Shown: positions 25,786-34,869, counted from the first letter of the stretch. The stretch: 64,000 bases of DNA from Pukyongia sp. (GCA_030148705.1 JASBSY010000005.1:48125-112124); one strand, 5' to 3'. Notes: a model not told the origin generated them from the letters alone. Program-made: numbers and translations.

Positions 25786-26286
25786 ATGCGATACTTACTG
25801 TTATATATTGCGTTATTTCTCTGTGGTCATCAACTGTTGTCCCAATCCACCTTGTCTGAGTTATTGCAAATCTACAATACCCGCAGTGTACCTTATATTT
25901 CGGTTGAAGAACTGAAAATGCTAAAAGAAAAAGAACAGGTTTATCTTTTCGATGCCCGTGAAGCGAAAGAACATGCCGTTAGCCGTATCCCGTCAGCCAC
26001 ATTGGTTGGATTCAGCGAATTTTCGGAAGAGCTGATCACAGCCCGATTCCCGGCTAAAGATTCATTAATCGTTGTTTATTGTTCCCTGGGAATTCGTTCC
26101 GAAGAAATTGCAGAGAAACTGGTAAAGGCCGGATATTCGAACGTAAGGAATCTTTATGGCGGCATTTTCGAATGGAAGAATAAGGGATATGAGGTTGTTG
26201 ATAAGGCCGGCAACATAACCGATAGCGTTCACACGGTGTCCGGAACATGGGCGAAGTGGCTTAAAAACGGAACTAAAGTCTATTAG
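25786..26286 (+). CDS. secreted rhodanese-like protein of the arsenosugar cluster
   Basis: A 166-residue single-domain rhodanese with an N-terminal signal peptide (MRYLLLYIALFLCGHQLLSQS). I chose ATG 25786 because the earlier TTG at 25765 lies in the arsS end and adds a tail before the signal peptide. The active-site loop is YCSLGIRS with the catalytic Cys, after the typical LFDAREAKEHAVSRIPSA. Rhodaneses transfer sulfane sulfur; in this cluster a thio-arsenic step is conceivable but unproven. It lies 13 bp after arsS and abuts the next gene. Export of a sulfurtransferase next to cytoplasmic enzymes is noteworthy. Confidence 0.85.
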   Translation: MRYLLLYIALFLCGHQLLSQSTLSELLQIYNTRSVPYISVEELKMLKEKEQVYLFDAREAKEHAVSRIPSATLVGFSEFSEELITARFPAKDSLIVVYCSLGIRSEEIAEKLVKAGYSNVRNLYGGIFEWKNKGYEVVDKAGNITDSVHTVSGTWAKWLKNGTKVY

Positions 26287-26967
26287 ATGGGAATTCTCAC
26301 GAACAAAAAAAACGCCAGGCACGATACAGACGAGACTTTCTATTTTAAAAGTTCCGAGCGGGCCCTTATTATATTTACAAGGAATCCGGAATTGGGAAAG
26401 GTGAAAACCCGCTTGGCTCAAAAGACAGGTGACCGGATAGCGCTCGACATCTACAAATACCTGTTGGCTCATACCGTCGAAATAACCCGGAAGATCAAGG
26501 CTGATAAATATGTCTTTTATTCAGAGGAAATTATTGACAATGACCTGTGGGACGATGGAGTCTACAGAAAGAAACTACAACAGGGCGACCAGCTTGGAGG
26601 CCGGATGAAAAACGCCTTCGAACAACTATTCAGACTGGGCTATCGAAACGTTATGATTATTGGTTCGGATATTTATGAACTTCAACAGCTGCATATCGAG
26701 CAAGCATTCGAAACGCTGGAGAACAACGACATGGTAATCGGCCCGGCCAAAGACGGGGGGTATTACCTGCTGGGAATGAACTCATTTCTACCTGCAATTT
26801 TCGAGATCGGGAACTGGGGCGGAAATACGGTATTTGAAGATACTATGAAGGCTGCGGCAAAAGCCCGTGTCTGTGTGCTTTCGGAACGGAATGATGTCGA
26901 TAATTTTGAAGACATTTGTGATGTTGAAGCCTTTCAACCATTTTTAAAATCATTAAAGACCAAATGA
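26287..26967 (+). CDS. TIGR04282-family arsenosugar glycosyltransferase
   Basis: A 226-residue nucleotide-sugar transferase-like protein of the group typical of arsenosugar loci. The N-terminal substrate region has IIFTRNPELGKVKTRLAQ, followed by MIIGSDIYELQQ and the late GPAKDGGYYLLG; these are the signatures of the MobA-like transferase/pyrophosphorylase fold. No membrane segment is seen. It starts right after the rhodanese stop (26284-26286) and overlaps the nucleoside phosphorylase by 4 bp (ATGA). Donor and acceptor are not known from sequence. Confidence 0.9.
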   Translation: MGILTNKKNARHDTDETFYFKSSERALIIFTRNPELGKVKTRLAQKTGDRIALDIYKYLLAHTVEITRKIKADKYVFYSEEIIDNDLWDDGVYRKKLQQGDQLGGRMKNAFEQLFRLGYRNVMIIGSDIYELQQLHIEQAFETLENNDMVIGPAKDGGYYLLGMNSFLPAIFEIGNWGGNTVFEDTMKAAAKARVCVLSERNDVDNFEDICDVEAFQPFLKSLKTK

Positions 26968-27776
26968 ACAGACAAATAAATGAAGCCGTTGAATTCTTAC
27001 AGAATCGGGGTTTTGGAACGCCCGAAGTAGGTATTATCCTCGGAACCGGGCTAGGAAAGATTCTTGAAGAAGTAGAAGTGGAAGCCGTTATGAGCTATAA
27101 TCATATCCCTTTCTTTCCCACCGCAACCGTGGAATTCCACACAGGGAAGCTAATTTACGGCAGTCTCTCGGGCAAGAAGGTTATACTGATGCAGGGACGC
27201 TTTCATGTGTATGAAGGCTATACCCTGCAGGATGTAACCTTTCCCGTGCGCGTTATGCACCGGTTGGGAATAAAGAAATTACTTGTAAGCAATGCTTCGG
27301 GAGCGATTAACCTGAAGTTTAAAAAAGGTGAGATTATGCTTATCGACGATCATATCAACCTTCAGGGTGGTTCTCCCCTGGCCTTCAGGGGTGTTGAGGT
27401 CCTTGGAGAACGCTTTGTGGATATGTCTGCGCCTTATGATGCTGAGATGAATTCGGCGATCGAAAAGATCGCTTCAGAAAAAAATATAAAATTACACAAA
27501 GGGGTCTACGCCAGCGTTGTCGGGCCGCAATTGGAAACCAGGGCCGAATACCGCTACCTGAAACTCATTGGCGCAGATGCGGTAGGAATGAGCACGGTCC
27601 CGGAAGTGATCGTGGCTAATCATCTCAACCTGCCGGTGTCGGCTTTATCGGTTTTAACCGACGAATGCGACCCGGATCAGCTGGAGGCTGTTCAACTTAA
27701 AGACATACTGGCGATGGCCGCCAAAGCCGAACCCGATATGATCACTATATTCACCGAATTATTGAAATCAATTTAA
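26964..27776 (+). CDS. purine-nucleoside phosphorylase of the arsenosugar cluster
   Basis: A 270-residue trimeric-type purine nucleoside phosphorylase: the phosphate loop GIILGTGLGKI, GRFHVYEGYTL, LLVSNASGAINL and the late VGMSTVPEVIVANH are all present, and ALSVLTDECDP closes the active site. It splits the glycosidic bond of a purine nucleoside with phosphate. Inside this operon it probably releases adenine from the arsenic-bearing adenosine made by ArsS, giving an arsenoribose 1-phosphate that glycosyltransferases can use. This order of steps is an inference from gene content. Confidence 0.93.
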   Translation: MNRQINEAVEFLQNRGFGTPEVGIILGTGLGKILEEVEVEAVMSYNHIPFFPTATVEFHTGKLIYGSLSGKKVILMQGRFHVYEGYTLQDVTFPVRVMHRLGIKKLLVSNASGAINLKFKKGEIMLIDDHINLQGGSPLAFRGVEVLGERFVDMSAPYDAEMNSAIEKIASEKNIKLHKGVYASVVGPQLETRAEYRYLKLIGADAVGMSTVPEVIVANHLNLPVSALSVLTDECDPDQLEAVQLKDILAMAAKAEPDMITIFTELLKSI

Positions 27777-27794
27777 ATCGCAATACCGCACCGT

Positions 27795-28763
27795 ATGAGT
27801 TACTTAGAAGCTACCCACGACCTTTATAAAGATGCTGCCTTATCTCCGGATGTGGGCCTTTGTTGTACCACTAACCCTATCTGGGAACTTCCCGGCTTAA
27901 AAATTCCAAAGATCATGCAGGAGATGAATTACGGCTGCGGGAGCACTGTTCATGCCAGAGATCTTGCCAATAATCCGAAAGTGCTGTATGTAGGCGTAGG
28001 TGGGGGTATGGAATTGCTTCAGTTCGCCTATTTTTCACGGCAGAAAAGCGGTGTGATAGGGGTTGACGTTGTTGATGAAATGCTGGAAGCCTCCAGGAAG
28101 AACTTTATCGAGGCAGAAGCAGAAAACCCATGGTTTAACAAGGATTTTGTTGAACTGAAGAAGGGCGATGCCCTGAACCTTCCCTTAGAAGACAACAGTG
28201 TGGATGTGGCTGCGCAAAATTGTCTTTTTAATATTTTCAAAGCCGAAGATCTGAAAAAAGCAATCGAAGAGATGTACAGGGTGCTTAAACCACACGGCAG
28301 GCTGGTAATGAGCGACCCTACCTGCGAACAGCCTATGAACGACCGTTTGCGTAACGACGATCGTTTACGTGCCCTTTGCCTTAGTGGAAGTCTTCCCATA
28401 GCGGAATACGTAAAAGCCCTTACGGATGTTGGTTTCGGAACTATAGAGATACGGGCGCGCAAACCCTACCGAATCTTAGACCCTAAGCGATATCCCACCG
28501 ACGAGCTCATTTATATAGAATCTATTGAGATTGCCGCGATAAAGGACCCCATGCCAGCAGACGGGCCTTGTGTCTTTACCGGAAAAGCTGCGATTTACTA
28601 CGGCGAGGAGGATTACCTGGACGATAAAAACGGCCATATCTTGCTTCGCAATCAGCCAATAGCTATCTGCGACAAAACGGCCGGCAACCTGGAAGGCTTA
28701 GGTAGGGATGATATTTTTATCAGTGATTCCACCTTCCATTACGATGGGGGCGGTTGTTGTTAA
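27795..28763 (+). CDS. arsM: arsenite methyltransferase ArsM, arsenosugar type
   Basis: ArsM methylates As(III) with SAM. The 322-residue protein has the SAM loop VLYVGVGGGMELL and the class I methyltransferase motifs DVVDEMLEASRKN and NCLFNIFKAEDLKKAIEEMYRVLKPHGRLVMSD-type sequence. Candidate arsenic-binding Cys are C23-C24 (LCCTTNP), C48 (NYGCGST), the Cys in DPTCEQP and the C-terminal GGCC. It lies 18 bp after the phosphorylase. Products would be mono- and dimethylated arsenic feeding ArsS. The assignment is firm; no arsR-like regulator is visible nearby. Confidence 0.93.
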   Translation: MSYLEATHDLYKDAALSPDVGLCCTTNPIWELPGLKIPKIMQEMNYGCGSTVHARDLANNPKVLYVGVGGGMELLQFAYFSRQKSGVIGVDVVDEMLEASRKNFIEAEAENPWFNKDFVELKKGDALNLPLEDNSVDVAAQNCLFNIFKAEDLKKAIEEMYRVLKPHGRLVMSDPTCEQPMNDRLRNDDRLRALCLSGSLPIAEYVKALTDVGFGTIEIRARKPYRILDPKRYPTDELIYIESIEIAAIKDPMPADGPCVFTGKAAIYYGEEDYLDDKNGHILLRNQPIAICDKTAGNLEGLGRDDIFISDSTFHYDGGGCC

Positions 28764-28907
28764 TTTATATGAGTATGGACGCCTTCTGAACGTGTTTTTA
28801 CATCCTGTAACAAAGCAACTGAAAGATATTTGCACTTCAGCCGACTAATTTGCCCGGGCCTGCAATCCGGGTATGTTTATTTTACGTAAATAATTAAAAA
28901 CCACCGT

Positions 28908-29705
28908 ATGAAGACTTTTAAGAATGTTGTTTTATTGCTTTTTATCGCTGTTAATTTCCAGGCCTGCAACCTGTTTTCGGCGGCCGGGCTAAGCAGCCAG
29001 GGACAGCCCACCAAGGAAGTTTCAGGAGCGTTAAAGAATATCAGTTCCTCTGAAGTTTTGGTAGACCACGGGCGTTGGGATGCGTTACTTAAAAAATATG
29101 TCGATAAAAACGGCATGGTGGACTACAAGGGGTTTAAGAAGGATATCGCTGAATTAAATTCCTATCTGCAGATGCTGTCGGAACAAAATCCCGACGAGAG
29201 TTGGAGTGTTGAAGAACTTCTGGCCTATTATATCAATACCTATAACGCCTATACGGTAAAGCTTATCGTAGACAATTACCCGGTAAAAAGCATCAGGGAT
29301 ATAGGCGGTGCATGGACTAAAGGCATTGTTCCAATAGGTGAAAATGATCTTTCCCTTGGCGGTATAGAAAACAGTATTCTTCGGAAAATGAATGAACCCC
29401 GGATACATTTTGCCATAAACTGTGCGTCCATTTCCTGCCCCAAATTGCTGAATGAAGCATTTACCGCCGCTAAGATAGCCCGGCAACTGGACAGGGTGAC
29501 TAAAGAGTTTATCAACAGTGACAAGAACGAAATCCATCCTCAGAATCCAAAGCTTTCTTCGATTTTCGATTGGTATCGCAAGGATTATATCGTAAATGGA
29601 GAAGTGGATGTTATTGCCTATATAAACCAGTATTCCGACATAAAAATTTCACCGGATGCTAACATTAGCTATAAAAATTACAACTGGGATTTGAACGAAC
29701 AATAA
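28908..29705 (+). CDS. DUF547 domain protein in the arsenosugar cluster
   Basis: A 265-residue protein with a signal peptide and possible lipobox (FQACN, Cys20). DUF547 covers roughly residues 60-230: SVEELLAYYINTYNAYTVKLI, the conserved GIENSILRKMNEPRIHFAINCASISCPKL, and the Cys pair in INCASISCP. DUF547 proteins are papain-like in fold prediction but biochemically undefined; this one is common beside arsenosugar genes. It follows arsM after 144 bp and precedes the TIGR04283 gene by 20 bp. The function is unknown. Confidence 0.88.
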   Translation: MKTFKNVVLLLFIAVNFQACNLFSAAGLSSQGQPTKEVSGALKNISSSEVLVDHGRWDALLKKYVDKNGMVDYKGFKKDIAELNSYLQMLSEQNPDESWSVEELLAYYINTYNAYTVKLIVDNYPVKSIRDIGGAWTKGIVPIGENDLSLGGIENSILRKMNEPRIHFAINCASISCPKLLNEAFTAAKIARQLDRVTKEFINSDKNEIHPQNPKLSSIFDWYRKDYIVNGEVDVIAYINQYSDIKISPDANISYKNYNWDLNEQ

Positions 29706-29721
29706 CAGCCTGCTATCTTTG
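29690..29721 (+). promoter_or_regulatory. promoter ending 4 bases before the TIGR04283 start codon
   Basis: TTTG (29690-29693), a 20-base spacer and TATCTTTG (29714-29721) fit the full Bacteroidota promoter. The ATG is at 29726, so the transcript would begin at or near the start codon (leaderless). Confidence 0.5.
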
Positions 29722-29725
29722 ATAT

Positions 29726-30430
29726 ATGCTAAGCATTATCATCCCGGTCCTGAACGAAGCCGGCACCATCGAAAAAACATTAGTGCATCTCTGTGCCAAT
29801 TGCCTAAATAAGAAGCACACCGAGATTATCGTGGTAGACGGGGGCAGTACGGATAAAACCCATTCTTTGGTAAACGGTTTTGCTCACAGACGGACCGAGC
29901 TTTCCTTAACAGTACATCACTCTGAAAGAGGCCGCGCCAAACAGATGAATGCGGGAGCTGCCGTAGCTAAAGGAAGTATATTGTATTTTTTGCATGCAGA
30001 TTCACTTCCACCTAAAGGATTTGATGAAATGATTCGCAAAGAGGTTGAGCAAGGCAAAAAAGCAGGTTGTTTCCGAATGAAATTTGATAACAGCCATCTG
30101 CTGTTAAGAATCTCCCAGTGGTTTACCATGTTTAACTTCAAAGCTTGCAGAGGGGGCGATCAGTCTTTATTCCTGACTGTTGATATTTTTAATTCTCTGG
30201 GCGGGTTTAACGAGGATTTCGAGATCTACGAAGACTGTGAGTTTATCGGGCGTATTTACGATAGGTATAAGTTTACGATTATTAAAGATTATGTGGTCAC
30301 TTCGGCCAGACGGTATAATACCAATGGTACATGGAGACTGCAATATCATTTTGCCATGATCCACCTGTTGAAATGGACAGGTGCCAGTCCGACGAAATTA
30401 CTTCGCTATTATCTCAGACACATTTCATAA
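29726..30430 (+). CDS. TIGR04283-family arsenosugar glycosyltransferase
   Basis: A 234-residue GT2-type glycosyltransferase: LSIIIPVLNEAGTIEKTL and IIVVDGGSTDKT bind the nucleotide sugar, ILYFLHADSLPP holds the metal-binding His/Asp region, and GGDQSLFLTVDIFNSLGGFNEDF follows. It is the last gene of the arsenosugar group and the usual partner of the TIGR04282 protein in such loci. A promoter-like element ends 4 bases before the ATG, so it may also be transcribed separately from the rest. Its acceptor is inferred to be the arsenoribose unit. Confidence 0.92.
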   Translation: MLSIIIPVLNEAGTIEKTLVHLCANCLNKKHTEIIVVDGGSTDKTHSLVNGFAHRRTELSLTVHHSERGRAKQMNAGAAVAKGSILYFLHADSLPPKGFDEMIRKEVEQGKKAGCFRMKFDNSHLLLRISQWFTMFNFKACRGGDQSLFLTVDIFNSLGGFNEDFEIYEDCEFIGRIYDRYKFTIIKDYVVTSARRYNTNGTWRLQYHFAMIHLLKWTGASPTKLLRYYLRHIS

Positions 30431-30822
30431 GCTTAGGGCTGGTCGTTTTATTGAAAGTTTTTTCGTTTTTTCTCATATTATTACCTTGATTTATCCATTT
30501 GCCTGGTATACTTCCTACAATGTTGAATGATTTTGGAAATCAAAACTTACCCTTAATCGATTTTAATAAACAGTTTATCTATAATACACTCATTTTAACT
30601 GTTTTACTGGTTAAAAATTTGTTTTTAACACGAATTTTCTCCTATGTTTGTCTTGTAGGAATTTTCGTATAGGTATGGAAATTCTGAAAATTTTCGAGTA
30701 AAGTGATCATGACATCTAATCTAGAGTCCTGAACAGTTGACTCAACTTATTAAGTAGTTGTTTTGGATTCGGAAGAGCTGTTTTGCTATATGCAGGCAGC
30801 TTTTCCACCTTTACGGCAGTAC
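30431..30822. other. A/T-rich intergenic region with an orphan promoter
   Basis: There is no credible gene here. It holds the plus-strand promoter at 30618-30650 and a weak CAACT/AGTTG dyad followed by TTTT (about 30745-30766). The small open frame at 30763 runs antisense to the GH113-like gene and has no support. Confidence 0.5.
30618..30650 (+). promoter_or_regulatory. orphan promoter TTTG-N21-TATGTTTG
   Basis: TTTG (30618-30621) and TATGTTTG (30643-30650) are spaced by 21 bases, a full consensus match pointing away from the arsenosugar cluster. The next plus-strand gene starts at 31961, with a minus-strand gene between. The product may be a small RNA or an antisense transcript. Confidence 0.5.
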
Positions 30823-31821
30823 CTATTCCGAAGAATAATGATCTTTAATTACCAATTCCGCAGGTTTATTCTGTGGTGTAAACTGGTTATTCTCATGGCC
30901 TCCCGACCGCTGATGCTCGGTAAACCACTTCCACACATAGCCTCCCGCAAACCAGGGTTCGTTCCACACTTCTTCATACAGTGCCGTTAGCAAGTTGGCC
31001 TGTGCTTCCAGGTTAACCGTATTCTCGCGACCATCGGATCGCCAGGGTTCCTTGCCTGCATAGTCCATGGACCGATATCCGTATTCGGTAAAAAGGACTT
31101 TTCTGTTGTGCCCGGCAGCAACTTCGCTCATTTCCGCCTTCCATTGTTTCCAGCCACGCCCGGCCTCTTCAACCAAGGGGTTTTTTGAAGGAGTCACGGG
31201 AAAATAAGCATCTACACCTATGTAATCGAGATGATCCCAAAAGGGCACCCGCTTGTATTCGTCCCAGTTTGCTGCGTAGGTGAGCTTGCCCGTGTATATT
31301 TTTCTTATATCCTTAATCAACTCTTTCCAGTATGCAGGCCGGTTTAATACAAATTGCTCGAGCTCGGTTCCAATACAGAATATTTCAACCCCGGAATCCT
31401 CCGCACTCCCGGCAAAATCAAGTATAAAATCGCGGTACGCAGTTTCCAGTTTCTTCCAGTCGGCTTCAGTAGTCATCTTCATATAGCCGGTAAATTCACC
31501 CTGCCTGATCCAAATATGAGGCTTCAGCATCACCTTTATATTGTTGTTGTGCAAATGCTCAATATATTGCTTTACCCCTTCGGTAGTCTCACCAAACCAT
31601 TGTCGGTCGCTGTTGTAAATTATTTCAGGATCATCGAGGGATCGGATAAAGCCGAATGGCATAACGGCCGCATGGTTGGCTTGTAGCGCTACCAAAGGAT
31701 CTATATGCGACTGGTCCACATTATCTCGGGAGGCCACAAAACTCACCCCCTTGATACGTGTCTCCTGGGCTTCACAACCCAAGAGAAAAACCAGGCAAAG
31801 TAATAAAAGTTGATTGCGCAC
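30823..31821 (-). CDS. GH113-like glycoside hydrolase lipoprotein
   Basis: A 332-residue lipoprotein (signal sequence ending LLGC, Cys16) with a TIM-barrel glycosidase domain. The opening KGVSFVASRDNVD, the acid/base Glu in FCIGTELEQF, YIGVDAYFPVTP, and the nucleophile Glu in VLFTEYGYRS fit GH113 (beta-mannanase and related). The late GGYVWKWFTEHQ aligns with the last barrel strand. It stands alone on the minus strand between the arsenosugar cluster and the FAD oxidoreductase. Substrate is unknown; mannan or a mannose-bearing glycan is possible. Confidence 0.82.
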   Translation of the reverse strand: MRNQLLLLCLVFLLGCEAQETRIKGVSFVASRDNVDQSHIDPLVALQANHAAVMPFGFIRSLDDPEIIYNSDRQWFGETTEGVKQYIEHLHNNNIKVMLKPHIWIRQGEFTGYMKMTTEADWKKLETAYRDFILDFAGSAEDSGVEIFCIGTELEQFVLNRPAYWKELIKDIRKIYTGKLTYAANWDEYKRVPFWDHLDYIGVDAYFPVTPSKNPLVEEAGRGWKQWKAEMSEVAAGHNRKVLFTEYGYRSMDYAGKEPWRSDGRENTVNLEAQANLLTALYEEVWNEPWFAGGYVWKWFTEHQRSGGHENNQFTPQNKPAELVIKDHYSSE

Positions 31822-31960
31822 TTTAAATTTTTAAAGATTGAAAGTACTACTTTTTTAAATACTTGCCGACTGCCGTACATTTATAGCCACTCTGCGGAAA
31901 ACCACCTAAATTGTAATTCCGTAAATTTATAAACGACTACTCCCCAACTAAGGATCGCAG

Positions 31961-33265
31961 ATGGAACACATTGTAATAATTGGCAACGGCATATCGGGTG
32001 TAACTGCCGCACGTCACATTCGAAAATTGAGCGATAAGCGCATCACCATCATATCTGCCGAGACCGATTATTTCTTCTCCCGAACCGCCCTGATGTATAT
32101 CTATATGGGGCATATGAAATACGAGCACACCAAACCATACGAGGATTATTTCTGGAAAAAAAACCGCATCGAACTTAAGCGAGGCTATGTACACACCATA
32201 GACCATCTCAATAAGCAGCTTGTATTTACGGGAGGAGAAACCATGTCTTTCGACAAGCTCATCCTTGCAGTAGGATCAAAACCCAACAAATTCGGGTGGC
32301 CGGGGCAGGATCTGAAAGCTGTGCAGGGACTCTACTCCTTCCAGGATCTGCAGGAACTGGAAGTAAATGCTCCCAATAAGGATGTCTGTAAACGGGCCGT
32401 GATCGTAGGAGGCGGCCTAATAGGAATTGAACTCGCCGAAATGCTCAGCACCCGAAATATCCCGGTAACTTTTTTGGTTAGAGAATTCGGGTTTTGGAAC
32501 GGAGTATTACCCGATGGAGACAGCGCCATGATCAACAGGCATATCCGCAATCATAACATCGACCTGAGGCTGGGAACTAACCTCAGGGAGATTCTTCCGG
32601 ACGACCACGGCAGGGCGAGGGCGGTTGTAATTGAAGAAACCGGAGAAGAAATTCCCTGCGACCTGGTTGGTCTAACAGCCGGGGTGAGCCCGAATATTGA
32701 ATTTTTAAAGGATTCGGGCATCGAATTGGGCCGAGGCATCAAGGTAAACCGATATCTGGAAACCAATATTGATGATATCTACGCCATAGGCGATTGCGCG
32801 GAACAACGACAGCCAATTGGCAACAGGAAGTCTGTGGAAGCCGTCTGGTACACAGGGCGAATGATGGGTGAAGTAGTGGCTCAGACCATCTGCGGAAACC
32901 GAATGCAGTATAATCCCGGGCATTGGTTTAACAGCGCTAAGTTCTTCGATATTGAATACCAGACCTATGGCTGGGTTCATAGTACTGCTCTTAAACCGGA
33001 TTACGAATCGCATTTTCACTGGATACACCCGGACGACACCAAGTGCATCACCATCGCAACCAATACCACTAATGGAAAGTTTTTAGGAATTAATGCCTTC
33101 GGAATTCGGCTGCGGCACGAGATTATCGACCGATGGCTCACTGAAGAACAAAGTACCGATTACGTAATCCGTAATCTCGGCAGCGCCAACTTCGATCCCG
33201 AGTTCTATCTAAGGTTTGAGCGCTCCATTAAACAAGCCTATACCAATCAATTTCAAACAAACTAA
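31961..33265 (+). CDS. NAD(P)/FAD-dependent oxidoreductase
   Basis: A 434-residue pyridine nucleotide-disulfide-type flavoprotein. FAD binding is by IVIIGNGISGVTAARHIRK at the N-terminus, a second Rossmann motif AVIVGGGLIGIELAEML (about residues 146-162) binds NAD(P), and YAIGDCAEQRQP is the late FAD contact. There is no CxxxxC active disulfide, so it should act as an NAD(P)H:acceptor reductase, like rubredoxin or nitrite reductase flavodomains. It lies 3 bp before the membrane 4Fe-4S gene, which is probably its electron partner. Confidence 0.87.
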   Translation: MEHIVIIGNGISGVTAARHIRKLSDKRITIISAETDYFFSRTALMYIYMGHMKYEHTKPYEDYFWKKNRIELKRGYVHTIDHLNKQLVFTGGETMSFDKLILAVGSKPNKFGWPGQDLKAVQGLYSFQDLQELEVNAPNKDVCKRAVIVGGGLIGIELAEMLSTRNIPVTFLVREFGFWNGVLPDGDSAMINRHIRNHNIDLRLGTNLREILPDDHGRARAVVIEETGEEIPCDLVGLTAGVSPNIEFLKDSGIELGRGIKVNRYLETNIDDIYAIGDCAEQRQPIGNRKSVEAVWYTGRMMGEVVAQTICGNRMQYNPGHWFNSAKFFDIEYQTYGWVHSTALKPDYESHFHWIHPDDTKCITIATNTTNGKFLGINAFGIRLRHEIIDRWLTEEQSTDYVIRNLGSANFDPEFYLRFERSIKQAYTNQFQTN

Positions 33266-33268
33266 GCC

Positions 33269-34858
33269 ATGGATACCATTCAGCGAAATATGAGCCTCAC
33301 CGGCGAACCTCCCAAAGCGCTCAACGTCCTTCAGAAATTGGGTACGCTTATCGGTATGTTCGGCCTCACCATAATCCTGATGGCCGGTTTTAATATCGAC
33401 TTCCCAAATAAAGCATTATGGTTGACCATTGCACTGGGAAGCATACTCTCCGGCGTAGTTTTGTTTTCTTTGGGAGCCTACAGGAACAAAATTGCGGGCA
33501 TAAAGAACGACGGGGTTTGGTTTAAGTCGATTAGTAATCGGGGCTATCTGGCCTGGCTAATGGGCATAGCACTTACTTTATTCTATATAGTGTTGTATTT
33601 CTATCCGGCATATCTCGGCCTGAACGAAAATGGAGCGAATACCGGCATCATTGCTTTGTTCGATCCGCTCAGCATGTTCCTCAGCGGAAATCCTGCAAGT
33701 GAGTGGTTTGTATATGGCACCTTATACACCATAGCCATCTTCGCCTTTGGAATAAAATTCATCTGGAAGTACCGAAACAATCGTCACGAAAAGATACGTA
33801 CCGTGAGCGTAATGTTTTTCCAGCTTTCCTTTGCCTTCCTTATCCCCGAATTCATGGCGAGGTTGAACAGTGAAACCTTCAGTCTGCCTTATTACGACCT
33901 TAAAAATATCTGGCCGCTTAACTACTACAACTTCGAACAATACCGGGTAGACAGTTTTATCTCGGCAGGGGACATCGGACTTGCATTATTGATTTTCGGG
34001 GTGGTTTCAATATTTGTAATTACCCCAATTCTCACCTACAAGTACGGCAAACGCTGGTATTGCAGCTGGGTCTGTGGCTGTGGAGGCCTGGCGGAAACAG
34101 CCGGCGACCCTTTCAGGCATTTATCGGACAAACGGATGGTAGCATGGAAGATCGAGCGTTGGGTGGTGCACAGTGTACTAGTGTTCGTAGTTGTAATGAC
34201 CACAGCTGTTATTCATTCCTACCTGGGGGATGATGCGACTAAATACTGGTTAACCCGGGACGTTTTTTTGATCAGCGTGGCAGTTTTCCTTACGGTGCTG
34301 TTTGCAGCAATTTGGATCTTTAAACGAGAGCAACTAAAGAAAGATGCCCGCTACGGGGCCATAGGCTATCTGACCATTATACTTCTCTTAACAGCCCTTC
34401 ATTTTAGCAGTGGAAAGACCTTGTTTCTGTTTGAAGCCGAAACGCTGCGCAGCACGTATGGTTTTCTAATCGGGGCAATTTTTAGCGGGGTGATAGGAAC
34501 AGGGTTCTATCCTATTTTCGGAAGCCGTGTATGGTGCAGGTATGGCTGTCCGATGGCTGCGATACTTGGACTGCAGCAGCGACTGTTCTCCAGGTTCAGG
34601 ATTACCACCAACGGCGGACAATGTATCTCCTGCGGGAATTGTTCCACCTACTGCGAAATGGGTATCGACGTCCGTGCTTACGCCCAGAAAGGTGAGAATA
34701 TAGTTAGGGCCAGTTGCGTGGGCTGCGGTATCTGTTCGGCGGTTTGTCCCAGGGGTGTACTTAAACTCGAGAACGGTCCTTTAGAAGGCCGAATCGATTC
34801 GAACGAAATTCTCCTTGGCAACGATCCTAACCTGCTGCAATTGATCAACAGAAATTAA
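33269..34858 (+). CDS. membrane-bound 4Fe-4S protein, NapH-like
   Basis: A 529-residue protein with about nine to ten membrane segments. Cys-rich cytoplasmic turns WYCSWVCGCGG (near residue 260) and WCRYGCPMA (near residue 420) follow the CX3CP pattern seen in NapH/CcoG-type proteins, and the C-terminal domain has two ferredoxin sites, CISCGNCSTYC and CVGCGICSAVCP. This makes it a quinone- or membrane-linked electron carrier. It starts 3 bp after the FAD oxidoreductase gene. Together they look like an NAD(P)H-to-membrane electron path. Terminal acceptor unknown. Confidence 0.85.
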   Translation: MDTIQRNMSLTGEPPKALNVLQKLGTLIGMFGLTIILMAGFNIDFPNKALWLTIALGSILSGVVLFSLGAYRNKIAGIKNDGVWFKSISNRGYLAWLMGIALTLFYIVLYFYPAYLGLNENGANTGIIALFDPLSMFLSGNPASEWFVYGTLYTIAIFAFGIKFIWKYRNNRHEKIRTVSVMFFQLSFAFLIPEFMARLNSETFSLPYYDLKNIWPLNYYNFEQYRVDSFISAGDIGLALLIFGVVSIFVITPILTYKYGKRWYCSWVCGCGGLAETAGDPFRHLSDKRMVAWKIERWVVHSVLVFVVVMTTAVIHSYLGDDATKYWLTRDVFLISVAVFLTVLFAAIWIFKREQLKKDARYGAIGYLTIILLLTALHFSSGKTLFLFEAETLRSTYGFLIGAIFSGVIGTGFYPIFGSRVWCRYGCPMAAILGLQQRLFSRFRITTNGGQCISCGNCSTYCEMGIDVRAYAQKGENIVRASCVGCGICSAVCPRGVLKLENGPLEGRIDSNEILLGNDPNLLQLINRN

Positions 34859-34869
34859 TCCACCTCAAC

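Noticed and set aside
28853..28871. Terminator between arsM and the DUF547 gene
   Set aside because: The CCCGG/CCGGG stem has only 5 pairs and no T run follows it directly.
30763..30990. 75-residue frame downstream of the orphan promoter
   Set aside because: Mostly antisense to the GH113-like gene with no ribosome-binding or domain support.
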